This document shows positions 34,895-43,390 of a stretch of DNA of 64,000 bases, piece after piece; position 1 is the stretch's first letter, and each line of letters opens with the position of its first letter. The stretch is taken from contig DASYLJ010000115.1 of assembly GCA_036009625.1 (NCBI GenBank), positions 1 to 64,000 of the forward strand. Direction: 5' to 3'. Both the position numbers and the translations under genes were made by a program. The DNA comes from DASYLJ01 sp036009625 (GTDB lineage Bacteria > Desulfobacterota > Binatia > DP-6). A model generated the notes under the pieces. The model saw only the letters and a program-made list of their open reading frames with translations, did not search any database and was not told the origin of the DNA.

Positions 34895-35346
34895 GGACGG
34901 TAGCTCCTCTCGGCTCCACAGTCAGGGGTTCACGGCCCAGCGCGGCCGCTCCTCCCGGTGGGGATCGCCAATGATGGGTGGACTGACGTCATGCGCACGA
35001 TCGCCGCAGCACTGATGCTGCGCTCGAAGGACATGACAAAGCAATGTGCGTGCCGAACGGACGAGCGCGGGTCGCGGAGAGTGACGCGGGGCCCTTGGCT
35101 GCTAGGCGCGTGCGGGGAAAGAAGGATAGCACCCTCCGTCGATCTCATGATCCCGCTGCATTGCGCCGCACCCCGCACCCACCGCTCCGGATCTCCGATC
35201 TGACGCCGCCGCGTACCCAGTACACGCAAAGCGTGGCCGACGGTACCGTCCGAGACTCGTGCTGTCAAGTTTGTGTCGCCTTCAGATGCGACGACGGACG
35301 CGCGCTGCGCTCTGTGTCGGGAGCGTGCGGCGAAGAGGAGAAGGGA
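34895..35346. other. Leader and promoter region of prkA, no gene
   Basis: This 452-base stretch between prkA and tRNA-Glu carries no convincing reading frame. It holds the sigma-54 promoter match described separately. A weak partial palindrome TGCATTGCGCCGCA (around 35157-35170), about 100 bases upstream of that promoter, is where an enhancer-binding site would be expected, but it does not match an NtrC site well. Confidence 0.5.
35040..35056 (-). promoter_or_regulatory. Sigma-54 (-24/-12) promoter of prkA operon
   Basis: On the minus strand the sequence reads CGGCACGCACATTGCT, compared with consensus TGGCACG-N4-TTGCW. The invariant GG at -24 and GC at -12 are present with the required 10-base spacing. 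The only departure in the core is C for T at -26. Transcription would start near 35030, giving a leader of about 135 bases before prkA. The yeaGH operon of E. coli is known to be NtrC/sigma-54 dependent. Confidence 0.72.
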
Positions 35347-35418
35347 TGGTCCCAGGGGGAATCGAACCCCCGCTACCGACGTGAGAGGCCGGTGTCCTAG
35401 CCGCTAGACGATGGGACC
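35347..35418 (-). tRNA. tRNA-Glu(CTC)
   Basis: The acceptor GGTCCCA pairs with TGGGACC, D-arm and T-arm (GGTTCGATTCC) are normal, and anticodon loop CTCTCAC gives anticodon CTC reading GAG. CCA is not encoded. It begins 10 bases after tRNA-Gln on the same strand. Confidence 0.95.
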
Positions 35419-35428
35419 TTCGAAGAGG

Positions 35429-35501
35429 CTGAGGAGGGAGGAATCGAACCTCCAATCCCCTGATCCAGAGTCAGGTGCCTTACCAATTAGGCCACTCCTC
35501 A
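35429..35501 (-). tRNA. tRNA-Gln(CTG)
   Basis: The acceptor TGAGGAG pairs with CTCCTCA. The anticodon stem CCTGA/TCAGG encloses CTCTGGA, giving anticodon CTG that reads CAG. The first base is U, a normal feature of tRNA-Gln. It lies 36 bases after the gltX stop on the same strand and just before tRNA-Glu. Confidence 0.95.
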
Positions 35502-35537
35502 ACGAAGGGCGGACGGTACTGAATGACCTTCGGGGAG

Positions 35538-36941
35538 TCAAGGTGCGAGACGCTCTTGCGCGGCGCGCAGACGCGCGAGTGCGCGCTCCCGCCCGAGGAC
35601 GTCGAGCACCTCGAAGATACCGGGGCTCACGGTGCCGCCGGTGACCGCGACACGCACCGGCTGCGCCAGCTTTCCGAGCGCGAGACCATGGCGGGCGATC
35701 GTCTCCTGGAACGCCTGCTCGATGCTGTCGACGTCCCAGCCGTGGACAGCCTCGAGCGCGGACGTCAGGTCTGCCAGGACGGGGGCGATCTCGGGCCGTA
35801 GATGTTGGCTCGCTGCCTTCGGCTGGATGGCGATCTTCGGCGCGACGTAGATCCGGAGCGCATCCGCCAGCTCGACCAGTGTCTTGGCGCGCTCACGTAC
35901 GGTCTCGACGGCGCGCGCCATCCAGGCAGTATCGGAAGGTACCGGAAGCCCGGCGCGCTCGAGAAACGGCTGGACCATCGTGGTCAGCTCGAGAGGCGGT
36001 GTCGCCTTCAGATACTGGAAATTCGTCCACAGCAGCTTCTCGGGGTTAAAGATCGCGGCAGAAGTGCCGACGTTCTCCAGAGAGAAGTGCTCGATGAGCT
36101 CTGCACGTGTGAACAGCTCCTGGTCGCCGTGCGACCATCCGAGGCGAGCCAGGAAATTGACCAATGCCGCCGGCAGGTACCCTTCGTCGTGATATTGCAT
36201 CACCGACGTGGCGCCGTGGCGCTTGGAGAGCCGGGCCTTGTCGAGCCCGAGGATCAGCGGCACGTGTGCGAAACGTGGCAGCGAGGCGCCGAGTGCCTCG
36301 TAGAGCAGAATCTGCCGCGGCGTGTTGGTGAGATGGTCGTCGCCGCGGATCACGTGGCTGATCCGCATCTCGACGTCGTCGACCACGACGCAGAAGTTGT
36401 AGATCGGCGAGCCGTCGGTGCGCTGGATCACGAAGTCGTCGAGCTCGGCGTTCTGGAACGTGACGCGACCCTTGACGTCGTCGTCGACCACGGTCTCACC
36501 CTCGATCGGGGTGCGAAAGCGGAGCGCGAACGCGTTCCGACCGGCCGGAGCGTGCGCGAGGTCCCGACACGTACGGTCGTAACCGGAGCGGTGACCAGTG
36601 CTCGCGACGGCCTGACGTCGCGCGGCGATCTCCTCCGCGGTGCACCAGCAGCGATACGCCTGGCCCGTCAGAAGCAGGCGCTCGGCGTGCGCCTGGTAGA
36701 GGTCGAAGCGCTCGGTCTGGAAGAAGGGGCCCTCGTCCCAGTCGAGGCCGAGCCAGTTCAGGCTGTCGATGATGGCCTGGATGGACGCTGGCGTGGAGCG
36801 CTCCCGGTCCGTGTCCTCGATGCGCAGCACGAAGGTCCCGCCGTGCCGGCGCGCGAAGAGATAGCTGAACAACGCCGTCCGCGCCCCGCCGATGTGCAGA
36901 TAGCCCGTCGGGCTCGGCGCAAAGCGAGTGCGTACCGACAT
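35538..36941 (-). CDS. gltX: Glutamyl-tRNA synthetase
   Basis: A 467-residue class Ic synthetase charging tRNA-Glu (and, where GlnRS is absent, tRNA-Gln). The ATP motif HIGG follows RFAPSPTGYL near residue 16, and the second signature is LSKRHGA near 245. DDHLTNTPRQ and LVNFLARLGWSHGD are also typical. The C-terminal helical anticodon-binding domain is complete. tRNA-Gln and tRNA-Glu(CTC) lie immediately downstream on the same strand, so synthetase and both possible substrates look co-transcribed. Whether it is discriminating cannot be read directly. Confidence 0.97.
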   Translation of the reverse strand: MSVRTRFAPSPTGYLHIGGARTALFSYLFARRHGGTFVLRIEDTDRERSTPASIQAIIDSLNWLGLDWDEGPFFQTERFDLYQAHAERLLLTGQAYRCWCTAEEIAARRQAVASTGHRSGYDRTCRDLAHAPAGRNAFALRFRTPIEGETVVDDDVKGRVTFQNAELDDFVIQRTDGSPIYNFCVVVDDVEMRISHVIRGDDHLTNTPRQILLYEALGASLPRFAHVPLILGLDKARLSKRHGATSVMQYHDEGYLPAALVNFLARLGWSHGDQELFTRAELIEHFSLENVGTSAAIFNPEKLLWTNFQYLKATPPLELTTMVQPFLERAGLPVPSDTAWMARAVETVRERAKTLVELADALRIYVAPKIAIQPKAASQHLRPEIAPVLADLTSALEAVHGWDVDSIEQAFQETIARHGLALGKLAQPVRVAVTGGTVSPGIFEVLDVLGRERALARLRAAQERLAP

Positions 36942-37107
36942 CCGCGGGACCTAATCGCAGGCCTTCCTGCAAGTCAAATTCGTGACGTGCGCGCCATGAC
37001 GAAAATGTTTGAGAGTCCGCCGGGTGGCCTGCATACTGACGCGACAGTCAGCATGGAGAGCGTCGTGCGCAGCGCCCAGCCCAGCGCGTGTTGAAGAGGT
37101 GACCGTC

Positions 37108-37488
37108 ATGCTCAAGAAGATCCTGGTCGTGGAGGACAACGAGGACAACCGCCGTATCCTCGTGTACCGACTGCGCAAGATCGGTCAGTTCGACATCCGT
37201 GAGGCCACCAACGGCCAGGAAGCCGTCGAGGCGGTGAAGACCGATCCGCCGGACCTGATCTTCATGGACCTCAAGATGCCCGTGATGGACGGGTGGGAGG
37301 CCACGAAGCGCATCCGGCAGATGGAGGGCGGCGACGCCGTCCGCATCATCGCGCTGACGGCGCAGGCCATGGCCGGCGACGAGGAGAAAGCCCTCGCCAT
37401 CGGCTGTGACGACTACCTCGCGAAGCCCGTCGTCGACCCCGCCCTGGTTCGTCAGAAGCTCGAGCGCCTGATCGGCGCCGCGGCCTGA
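37108..37488 (+). CDS. Single-domain response regulator (CheY/DivK-like)
   Basis: A 126-residue receiver domain with no output domain. The acidic pair is in VVEDNEDNRR, the phospho-acceptor is the Asp of LIFMDLKMPVMDGWEA, the Thr is in IALTAQAM and the Lys in DYLAKPV. The EDNEDN opening and AMAGDEEKALA segment resemble DivK and hybrid-kinase receivers. The ATG at 37108 follows AAGAGGTGA. No kinase is adjacent, so it probably relays phosphate in a larger network. An 11-base-pair hairpin follows the gene. Confidence 0.92.
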   Translation: MLKKILVVEDNEDNRRILVYRLRKIGQFDIREATNGQEAVEAVKTDPPDLIFMDLKMPVMDGWEATKRIRQMEGGDAVRIIALTAQAMAGDEEKALAIGCDDYLAKPVVDPALVRQKLERLIGAAA

Positions 37489-37495
37489 TCCTCCG

Positions 37496-37521
37496 CGCCC
37501 GCCGCGTTGACGCGGCGGGCG
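37496..37521 (+). terminator. Strong hairpin after response regulator
   Basis: CGCCCGCCGCG (37496-37506) and CGCGGCGGGCG (37511-37521) form a perfect 11-base-pair stem with loop TTGA. It ends before tRNA-Lys. No U tract follows. Confidence 0.6.
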
Positions 37522-37551
37522 AAGCTGACTAAGGCGAGTGCTCCCGCGTCC

Positions 37552-37624
<73 letters not shown>

Positions 37625-37649
37625 TCTGTTTCGTCGCACGCGGGCGCGG

Positions 37650-38150
37650 TCAGGCATCCGCATCGCGTCCCGTCGCCACGACGGTGATGTCGCCCGCGAT
37701 GGCGCCGACCGCGCGCACGTAGTCGGCAGGGGCGAGCACGATCTCGAGGCCGCGCGCCCCAGCCGACACGCCGATGCGATCATGCAGCTCGGCCGTCTCG
37801 TCGATGAACACCGGGTACGCCTTGCGGCAGGCGAGGGCGGTCACCGCGCCGCGGACGTAGCCCGTGAGTGGCTGCACCTCGCGGAGCGCGACCGTCTCGG
37901 TGCGACGATCGCCGCTGCGGCGCGCGAGCGCGCGCAGATCGAGACGTGTCCCGGCCGGGATGACCGCGAGGAGGATGCCGGTGCGATCGCCACGCACGAC
38001 GAGCGTCTTGAACACCTGGTCCTCCGGCAAGCCGAGCTTGGCGGCCGCGGTCTCGGCGGCGAGATCGTTGGGGTCGGCGTCGTACGTGCGAACCTCGTAG
38101 GCGATCCCGAGCCCGTCGAGGATGCGCATCGCGTTCGTCTTGCTCGGCAC
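37650..38150 (-). CDS. ybaK: Cys-tRNA(Pro)/aminoacyl-tRNA deacylase (YbaK/EbsC)
   Basis: A 166-residue editing enzyme that removes mischarged Cys (or other residues) from tRNA-Pro. The YbaK fold is shown by KTNAMRILDGLGIAYEVRTYD at the start, VFKTLVVRGDRTGILLAVIPAG, the substrate loop PLTGYVRGAVTAL with conserved Gly-x-Pro-like positions, and PVFIDETAE. It ends just before the XRE regulator gene downstream of it on the map, both on the minus strand and 15 bases apart. Confidence 0.93.
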   Translation of the reverse strand: MPSKTNAMRILDGLGIAYEVRTYDADPNDLAAETAAAKLGLPEDQVFKTLVVRGDRTGILLAVIPAGTRLDLRALARRSGDRRTETVALREVQPLTGYVRGAVTALACRKAYPVFIDETAELHDRIGVSAGARGLEIVLAPADYVRAVGAIAGDITVVATGRDADA

Positions 38151-38165
38151 CGGACAGCCTGACGA

Positions 38166-38648
38166 TCAGGCGCGCGTGGTGGACGTGACGTCCTCGTCCT
38201 CGTCGTCGCCACCGAGGGCACTCGCGGTGGCGCGAAGGACGATGAGCAGCTGGCGACGATGGCGCTTCGGAACGCTCCGGTAGACGCGCAGTAACTCCTC
38301 GACGCCGAGGTCGCTGATCGGACGCTGGACGAAATCGCCGTCGGGGCCGGGGAGATATTTCCGCATGGCGGCGATCTCCTTCGCCTCGGGCGTGAGGGTG
38401 GCCGGATCGATTCGGATGACCGCGGTGTGTAGCGCCGCGCTGACCTTCATCACGACTAGCAGCGGTGTCGAGAGACCGCGTCCGTTCTCCAGACGGCTCA
38501 CGGCGCCCTGGCTGACGCCGGCCATGCGCGCCAGCTCCTCCTGCGACAGGCCGAGGAACTCGCGCACGCGCAGCGACTGACGCCCGAGTCCCCGCATCCA
38601 TCGCGGCCAGTCGAGCACACGATCGCGATCGGCCCCTTCGGTCGTCAT
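38166..38648 (-). CDS. XRE-family transcriptional regulator
   Basis: A 160-residue regulator. The HTH spans about 27-80 with LRVREFLGLSQEELARMAGVSQGAVSRLENGRGLSTP, a classic Cro/C1 domain. The C-terminal part is helical and ends in an acidic tail (GGDDEDEDV). ATG 38648 starts right before the domain. It lies seven bases downstream of the 2OG oxygenase stop, so the two are probably co-transcribed. No ligand-binding cupin is present. Confidence 0.88.
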   Translation of the reverse strand: MTTEGADRDRVLDWPRWMRGLGRQSLRVREFLGLSQEELARMAGVSQGAVSRLENGRGLSTPLLVVMKVSAALHTAVIRIDPATLTPEAKEIAAMRKYLPGPDGDFVQRPISDLGVEELLRVYRSVPKRHRRQLLIVLRATASALGGDDEDEDVTSTTRA

Positions 38649-38655
38649 GTTGCTC

Positions 38656-39660
38656 TCAGGACGGTGAGGGTGGTGGGAAGTGCACGTACTCGTCGATGAG
38701 CGTGAGGGCGAGGGTGGTGTCGTCGGGACGATCGCCGTCGAGGCGTTCGCGCCGGCGCAGGTCGGCGACGAGCCGATCGAGAATGAACCCGAGCTCGAGA
38801 TCGTCCGTGTGGGCGCGCCATCGGGCACGGGCGTCTTCGTCCGGGAAGCAGTAGGCCTTCCACGACACCGAGAAGCGGATGTCGTCCCACGTCCAGGCGG
38901 CGAGCAGCTCGTCGCCGTCGCGGAGCGTCCAGTGACCGTCGCCGTGCGTGAGCGTCATGCCGGGTCGGAGCGGTGCCAGTGGGCCGACCTCGGTGACGCG
39001 ATCGACGCCATGGAAGACGCTGTCGGTGTCGAGCACGATGGCGCTGTTGCGCTTCGCCGGCAGTGCCACCGCCGCGCCATCGGCGCCCTCGGGATAGAAG
39101 ACGAACTCGCCGCCACGGCAATCGTTGAACCACGACACGGCGGTGACGATGGGCATGCGCCACTCGTCGAAGAGGCGGGAGTGGTGCATCACCACCATCA
39201 GCCATTGCGGAAAGCGCGTGCGGTTGGCGCCGCGGAACTCGGGGACGTCGGTGTGCACCGCGAGCTCCTGCCCGGGCAGCAGGATGTTGGCGTAGACGAT
39301 CGCCGGCTCGATCACCGGCAGCCCGTGGATACGGCGTGCGGCGTCGACGAAGCCCTCGTGGTGGAGGAATGGCTCGATGCCCGGAGTGACGACGCGGTCG
39401 CCGTAGGCATACGACTCGCGGAAGTAGTTGGTCCGGGCGGCGAGGCGGGCGATGGGCTCGGGGCGTCCGAGACGCCCGCCCGAGCGCAGGAAGTTCTGGA
39501 CCGCATCGTGACGCTGCGCGAGTCCTTGGCCGATCTCGATCTCGGCCTTTTCCTGCGCGTACGTGCCGTAGGGTCCGAACTGCTCGCACAGGCGGCGCAT
39601 GCCGTCGGCGTCGGCCGTCGAGAGGACGGGGTCGAGGAGGGCGTACGTCGCCTGCGCCAT
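38656..39660 (-). CDS. 2-oxoglutarate/Fe(II)-dependent oxygenase
   Basis: A 334-residue protein with a prolyl-hydroxylase-like double-stranded beta-helix. The iron facial triad is visible: His and Asp in VHTDVPEFRG, and the distal His in DSVFHGVDRV, with the 2OG-binding Arg-containing strand after it. FNDCRGGEFVFYPEG between them is typical of the family's core. The N-terminal 100 residues (LSTADADGMRRLCEQFGPYG) are helical. The substrate is unknown. The ATG at 39660 has no good Shine-Dalgarno, so it could be leaderless. Confidence 0.85.
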   Translation of the reverse strand: MAQATYALLDPVLSTADADGMRRLCEQFGPYGTYAQEKAEIEIGQGLAQRHDAVQNFLRSGGRLGRPEPIARLAARTNYFRESYAYGDRVVTPGIEPFLHHEGFVDAARRIHGLPVIEPAIVYANILLPGQELAVHTDVPEFRGANRTRFPQWLMVVMHHSRLFDEWRMPIVTAVSWFNDCRGGEFVFYPEGADGAAVALPAKRNSAIVLDTDSVFHGVDRVTEVGPLAPLRPGMTLTHGDGHWTLRDGDELLAAWTWDDIRFSVSWKAYCFPDEDARARWRAHTDDLELGFILDRLVADLRRRERLDGDRPDDTTLALTLIDEYVHFPPPSPS

Positions 39661-39885
39661 GTGAGGCGGAGAGTATAGGGCGGTCCATCCGTGGCGGTCC
39701 AGCGAAAGCCCGCGAGCTCGTGAGGACATGATGTCGCACCCCTCGCCGATGCTGGGTGCGGTGGGGCGGATGCCGATCGAGAACGCGCCGACACTCCGGG
39801 CGCCCTCGACGATGGCCGACGCCCTCACGGTCGGCAGCCCACGAGGCGGGTGGGCCGGCAGGCGACACGGCATCTGCGGAGATCT

Positions 39886-39916
39886 TTGTAACCCGACACT
39901 CGCGCGGCCGTATGCT
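39886..39916 (+). promoter_or_regulatory. Possible sigma-70 promoter for the large secreted protein
   Basis: TTGTAA (39886-39891) and TATGCT (39911-39916) are separated by 19 bases and lie just before the start at 39932. The spacing is slightly long and the match moderate. Confidence 0.3.
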
Positions 39917-39931
39917 ACCATCGACCGACGC

Positions 39932-42900
39932 ATGCGCCGCCCGATCCACGTGCTCGCCCCCGTCATTGCAGCCCTCGCTCTGCTCGGCGCATCGACCGTC
40001 GGCGCCGCCCCCTGTCCCGCGACTGCCAGCCTGACCATCGTCGCCGACAACCAGAGCGACGACGCGAGCGTCGAGGTGACGGTCACGGGGCACATGGTCG
40101 ATCCCACCGCGAGCTGCGACGACGGTGCGACGACCTACAGCGAGACCTTCTCGTGCACTGGTGGCGGGCAGAGCCGCTGCGGCCGGATCACCGGGCTCCG
40201 GCCGGGGGGATGGGTGCACACCGTCGTCACCCAGGTCACGGGGTCGGACGAGCAGGTGCAGACGCAGCGCGCCGTCGTTCTGGCCGATGCCGATGGGGTG
40301 TCGAACGTCGTCCCCTGGACGATCTATCCGCGCACCTTCCAGGTGACGCAGGTCGACGGTGCCCACCTGCTGGCGCAGCTGAACGCGGCGCAGAGCTACA
40401 CGGGGGCGCACCCGGGTGCCTATGCCCTGGTCTCGTTCGACCGCGAGATCTTCGCGGGCGCGTCGCAGCCGCAGGTGATCAACGTCAAGTTCTCGCCGGG
40501 CCCGCCGATCAGCTGCGTCCCGCAGCAGGTCTGCTCGGATCTCCGCGGCACGACCTTCTGCTTCAGCGGCTCGCGGGTGGTGGTCGATGCGCTCGACGAC
40601 GACGGGCTCCGCGGCGCGGTCGTGCTGCGCACGGGGACGTGCGAGCGCTCCCTCATGCGGATGCTCGGCAGCGACAACGTGTTGCGCGGTCTCGAGCTGC
40701 GCGGCAGCGAGCAGCCGAATTCTCTCATTCCCGTCGACACCATCGCGATCACCGGGGCGGGCGCCCGCCGTAATCGCATCGAGCAGTGCATCGTGCGCGG
40801 ACCGACGCTCGGCGATGGGATCAGTATCGACACCAACGCCGGGGCACCCGGCGGGGCGGCGTTCGAGAACGTCGTCGTCGACACCGAAGTGCTCGGGGCC
40901 GAGGACAAGGGCATCAAGATCACGTCGGAGGGCCACGGCACCATTCTCGAGAGCTGTGTGCACGACAATCGCAACGGCGGCATCCAGAGCACGCTCGGCG
41001 GGCACGTCACCGTGGTGCGCAACGTCGTGCAGCGCAACGCCACGGGCAGCGCGCAGAACGGCCTCTCGGTCGGCGTTCCGGAGAACACCATCTCGCGCAG
41101 CAGCATGGTCACCGACGGCAACGTGGTGCGCTTCGCCGGTGCCCGCGGCATCTCGGTGGTGAACACGGCGGACGGCTTCTTCAACCACGACATCGTCACC
41201 GACAACCAGGCCACCGGCGCGCGCATCGAGACGACGCGTGTCGGCGTGCAGCCGTCGGCCGTGTTCCGGGGTACGTCCTTCGCCTGCAACTACAAGACCG
41301 TGGTGGGCAGGTGCTTTGGCGAACCCGGGAAGGCGTGCTTGCGCAACAGCGACTGTACGCTGCTGAACTGTCTGGGGCTGGACGATCACATGGATGGATT
41401 CGGCGTGGTCGTAAGCCTGACCGTGAAGCCGTCCCCGGGGTCCGGGGAATGTGTCGACGCTCAGTCGTGCCTGCCGCCCCTGGTCGATTTCGGGCCAACC
41501 GGCGCCGACCCGGGCCGCAACGCGTTCATATGGAATGCCAATCCGGAATCCGGCACCCCGGGCGTCAACTTCCACAACGCACTTCCGGCGACGGAGGTCA
41601 TTCTCGCGCGCGGCAACCAGTGGGAGCACTGTGGCGACGAACCTGTGTGCGATTCGGCTGCCGTCGCGGAACTGGACATTCGACCCGTCGTCGATCCACC
41701 CACCGTGACCATTGGCACGCCGCAGGGCACCCCGACCCCGACAATCGCCCGCATCTCGCGCTCACGACCACGGAAGGGCGACCTGGTGCGCGTCTACAAC
41801 GGCAGCCTCGACAACAATGGCGGCACCTTTGATGCCATCGATGGCGCGGCGTGCACCGCGACTGGGCTGAACGGGGGCCTGCCGGCAGGCATTCCGGACG
41901 ACATCTGCTCTGCCGATAGCCTCAACGTCGTGTCGCAGAACCGGGTCCACCCGCGCGGCAATCGCGTGCTGCTCGATATCGGCGGCGAAACGTTCGACGC
42001 CGACATCCACGGGGTCACGCCCACCATGCTGGCCTTCCGCATGCCCGTCGACTGCTGGGCGGCGGGCACCATGACCGTCGCCCGCGGGCAGATGGCCGTC
42101 TCCGCGCCAGTGCCGCTGTGCGACGCGGGCGGCTGCGCCGATCGGATCGCGGGCTCGCTCTGCGACGACGCCAGCGTGTGCACCATCGACGAGCAGTGCA
42201 GCGACGACGGCGCCTGTGTCGCCGGCACGACGCTCGACTGCAGCGGGCAGTGCCGCACCGGCGCCTGCGACGCGGCGGACGGGTGCGTGCTTCGTCCGGA
42301 CAGCGCCACGTGCGACGACGGCGATGCCTGCACGATCGACGACCACTGCGCCGGGAGCAGCGAGGCCTGCGAGCCCGGTGCGCCACGAGCCTGTGTGGGG
42401 GCGTGCCTCAGCGGGGCATGCGACCCGGAGTCCGGCTGCACGCCATCCGACCTCGGGACGACGTGTGACGACGGCAACGCGTGCACGGTGGACGATCAGT
42501 GCAACGCCATCGATGGCGCGTGCGCGGGCGGCGCGCCCGTCTCCTGCGACGACGGCAACCCGTGCACGGTCGATGCCTGTGATCCGACGACCGGCTGCAG
42601 CCACACGGCCGCCGAGGACGGCACCAGCTGTGCCGCCAGCAGTGCCTGCCAGGGCGAGGGGGTCTGTCGCGCGGGGGTGTGCGACGACGGCACCAGCACC
42701 GCGTGCAACGACGCCGATTTCTGCACCATCGACACCTGCTCGGCGACCCTCGGCTGCCAGCACACCCCGGCGGCGAGCACGGGACGGATCACGTGCCGCG
42801 TCGAAGAGATGCGCTTCATCCTGTCGTCGGCACCCGACGGCGGCGGCACCATGGCGGCGCCGCTGCAGAGGCGCCTCGCGAAGGTCGACGCCGCGGTCTC

Positions 42901-43093
42901 ACGCGCGAAGGCCGCGTCCTCGACGAAGGCCGCGCGCCGTGAGCTGCGCCGCGTGAAGGCCGCGCTGAAGGCGCTCGTCGGACAGGTACGGCGCGGGCGG
43001 AAGAAGCTCGGTCCGGTGCTCGAACGCCAGATACGTCGCAGCGCCGACGCGGCGATCGACGCGTTGAGCGGTCTCCAGCCCCCGCTGGGCTAG
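39932..43093 (+). CDS. Large secreted beta-helix protein with Cys-rich CDDGNxCT repeats
   Basis: A 1053-residue exported protein. The signal peptide runs to about residue 25 (VIAALALLGASTVGAA). Residues 100-480 read as a right-handed parallel beta-helix: short repeats such as NVLRGLELRGS, RNRIEQCIVRGP, NRNGGIQS and TVVRNVVQRN, with many buried Asn. A linker with Thr/Pro repeats follows. Residues 740-960 hold about seven Cys-rich repeats built on CDDGNACTxDxxC, calcium-binding or disulfide-rich in style. The last 80 residues form a basic helical segment (RRLAKVDAAVSRAKAA...). It is possibly a surface adhesin or polysaccharide-active protein; no catalytic residues identified. Confidence 0.82.
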   Translation: MRRPIHVLAPVIAALALLGASTVGAAPCPATASLTIVADNQSDDASVEVTVTGHMVDPTASCDDGATTYSETFSCTGGGQSRCGRITGLRPGGWVHTVVTQVTGSDEQVQTQRAVVLADADGVSNVVPWTIYPRTFQVTQVDGAHLLAQLNAAQSYTGAHPGAYALVSFDREIFAGASQPQVINVKFSPGPPISCVPQQVCSDLRGTTFCFSGSRVVVDALDDDGLRGAVVLRTGTCERSLMRMLGSDNVLRGLELRGSEQPNSLIPVDTIAITGAGARRNRIEQCIVRGPTLGDGISIDTNAGAPGGAAFENVVVDTEVLGAEDKGIKITSEGHGTILESCVHDNRNGGIQSTLGGHVTVVRNVVQRNATGSAQNGLSVGVPENTISRSSMVTDGNVVRFAGARGISVVNTADGFFNHDIVTDNQATGARIETTRVGVQPSAVFRGTSFACNYKTVVGRCFGEPGKACLRNSDCTLLNCLGLDDHMDGFGVVVSLTVKPSPGSGECVDAQSCLPPLVDFGPTGADPGRNAFIWNANPESGTPGVNFHNALPATEVILARGNQWEHCGDEPVCDSAAVAELDIRPVVDPPTVTIGTPQGTPTPTIARISRSRPRKGDLVRVYNGSLDNNGGTFDAIDGAACTATGLNGGLPAGIPDDICSADSLNVVSQNRVHPRGNRVLLDIGGETFDADIHGVTPTMLAFRMPVDCWAAGTMTVARGQMAVSAPVPLCDAGGCADRIAGSLCDDASVCTIDEQCSDDGACVAGTTLDCSGQCRTGACDAADGCVLRPDSATCDDGDACTIDDHCAGSSEACEPGAPRACVGACLSGACDPESGCTPSDLGTTCDDGNACTVDDQCNAIDGACAGGAPVSCDDGNPCTVDACDPTTGCSHTAAEDGTSCAASSACQGEGVCRAGVCDDGTSTACNDADFCTIDTCSATLGCQHTPAASTGRITCRVEEMRFILSSAPDGGGTMAAPLQRRLAKVDAAVSRAKAASSTKAARRELRRVKAALKALVGQVRRGRKKLGPVLERQIRRSADAAIDALSGLQPPLG

Positions 43094-43359
43094 CCGTTGT
43101 CGCAGGCCATCTTGGTCGGTGGGGTGCGTTCGCAGGCGATCACCTGCGTCACGCCGGCGGCGAGCTGAGCGCACGTGTTCGTGACGGCGGCCTGGCGGGC
43201 CTCGTCGGCGGTGTTGCCGTCGACCGCGCGACACGCCTGGCGTCCTTCGAAGACGATGCACACTTCGCAGCGCACGCCCCCGATGCGGAAGCTCGACCAC
43301 ACGACGCCGCCGATGATGACGACGAGCGCCACGAGCGTCACCCACGACGTCCACTTCAT
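43090..43359 (-). CDS. Small membrane-anchored Cys-containing protein
   Basis: An 89-residue protein with an N-terminal membrane helix (WVTLVALVVIIGGVVWSSF) and a periplasmic tail carrying five cysteines (VRCEVCIVFEG, QACRAVDG, NTCAQL, IACERT) and one at the end. The CEVC pair could bind metal or form disulfides. It overlaps the end of the large secreted protein gene by four bases, in convergent orientation. Function unknown. Confidence 0.6.
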   Translation of the reverse strand: MKWTSWVTLVALVVIIGGVVWSSFRIGGVRCEVCIVFEGRQACRAVDGNTADEARQAAVTNTCAQLAAGVTQVIACERTPPTKMACDNG

Positions 43360-43390
43360 GCGGGCCCAATACGTCGAGCGGGGCGGCGGC

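Noticed and set aside
38645..41629. A 994-codon minus-strand open frame
   Set aside because: It overlaps the 2OG oxygenase in another frame and runs antisense through the large secreted protein, with no domains or ribosome site.
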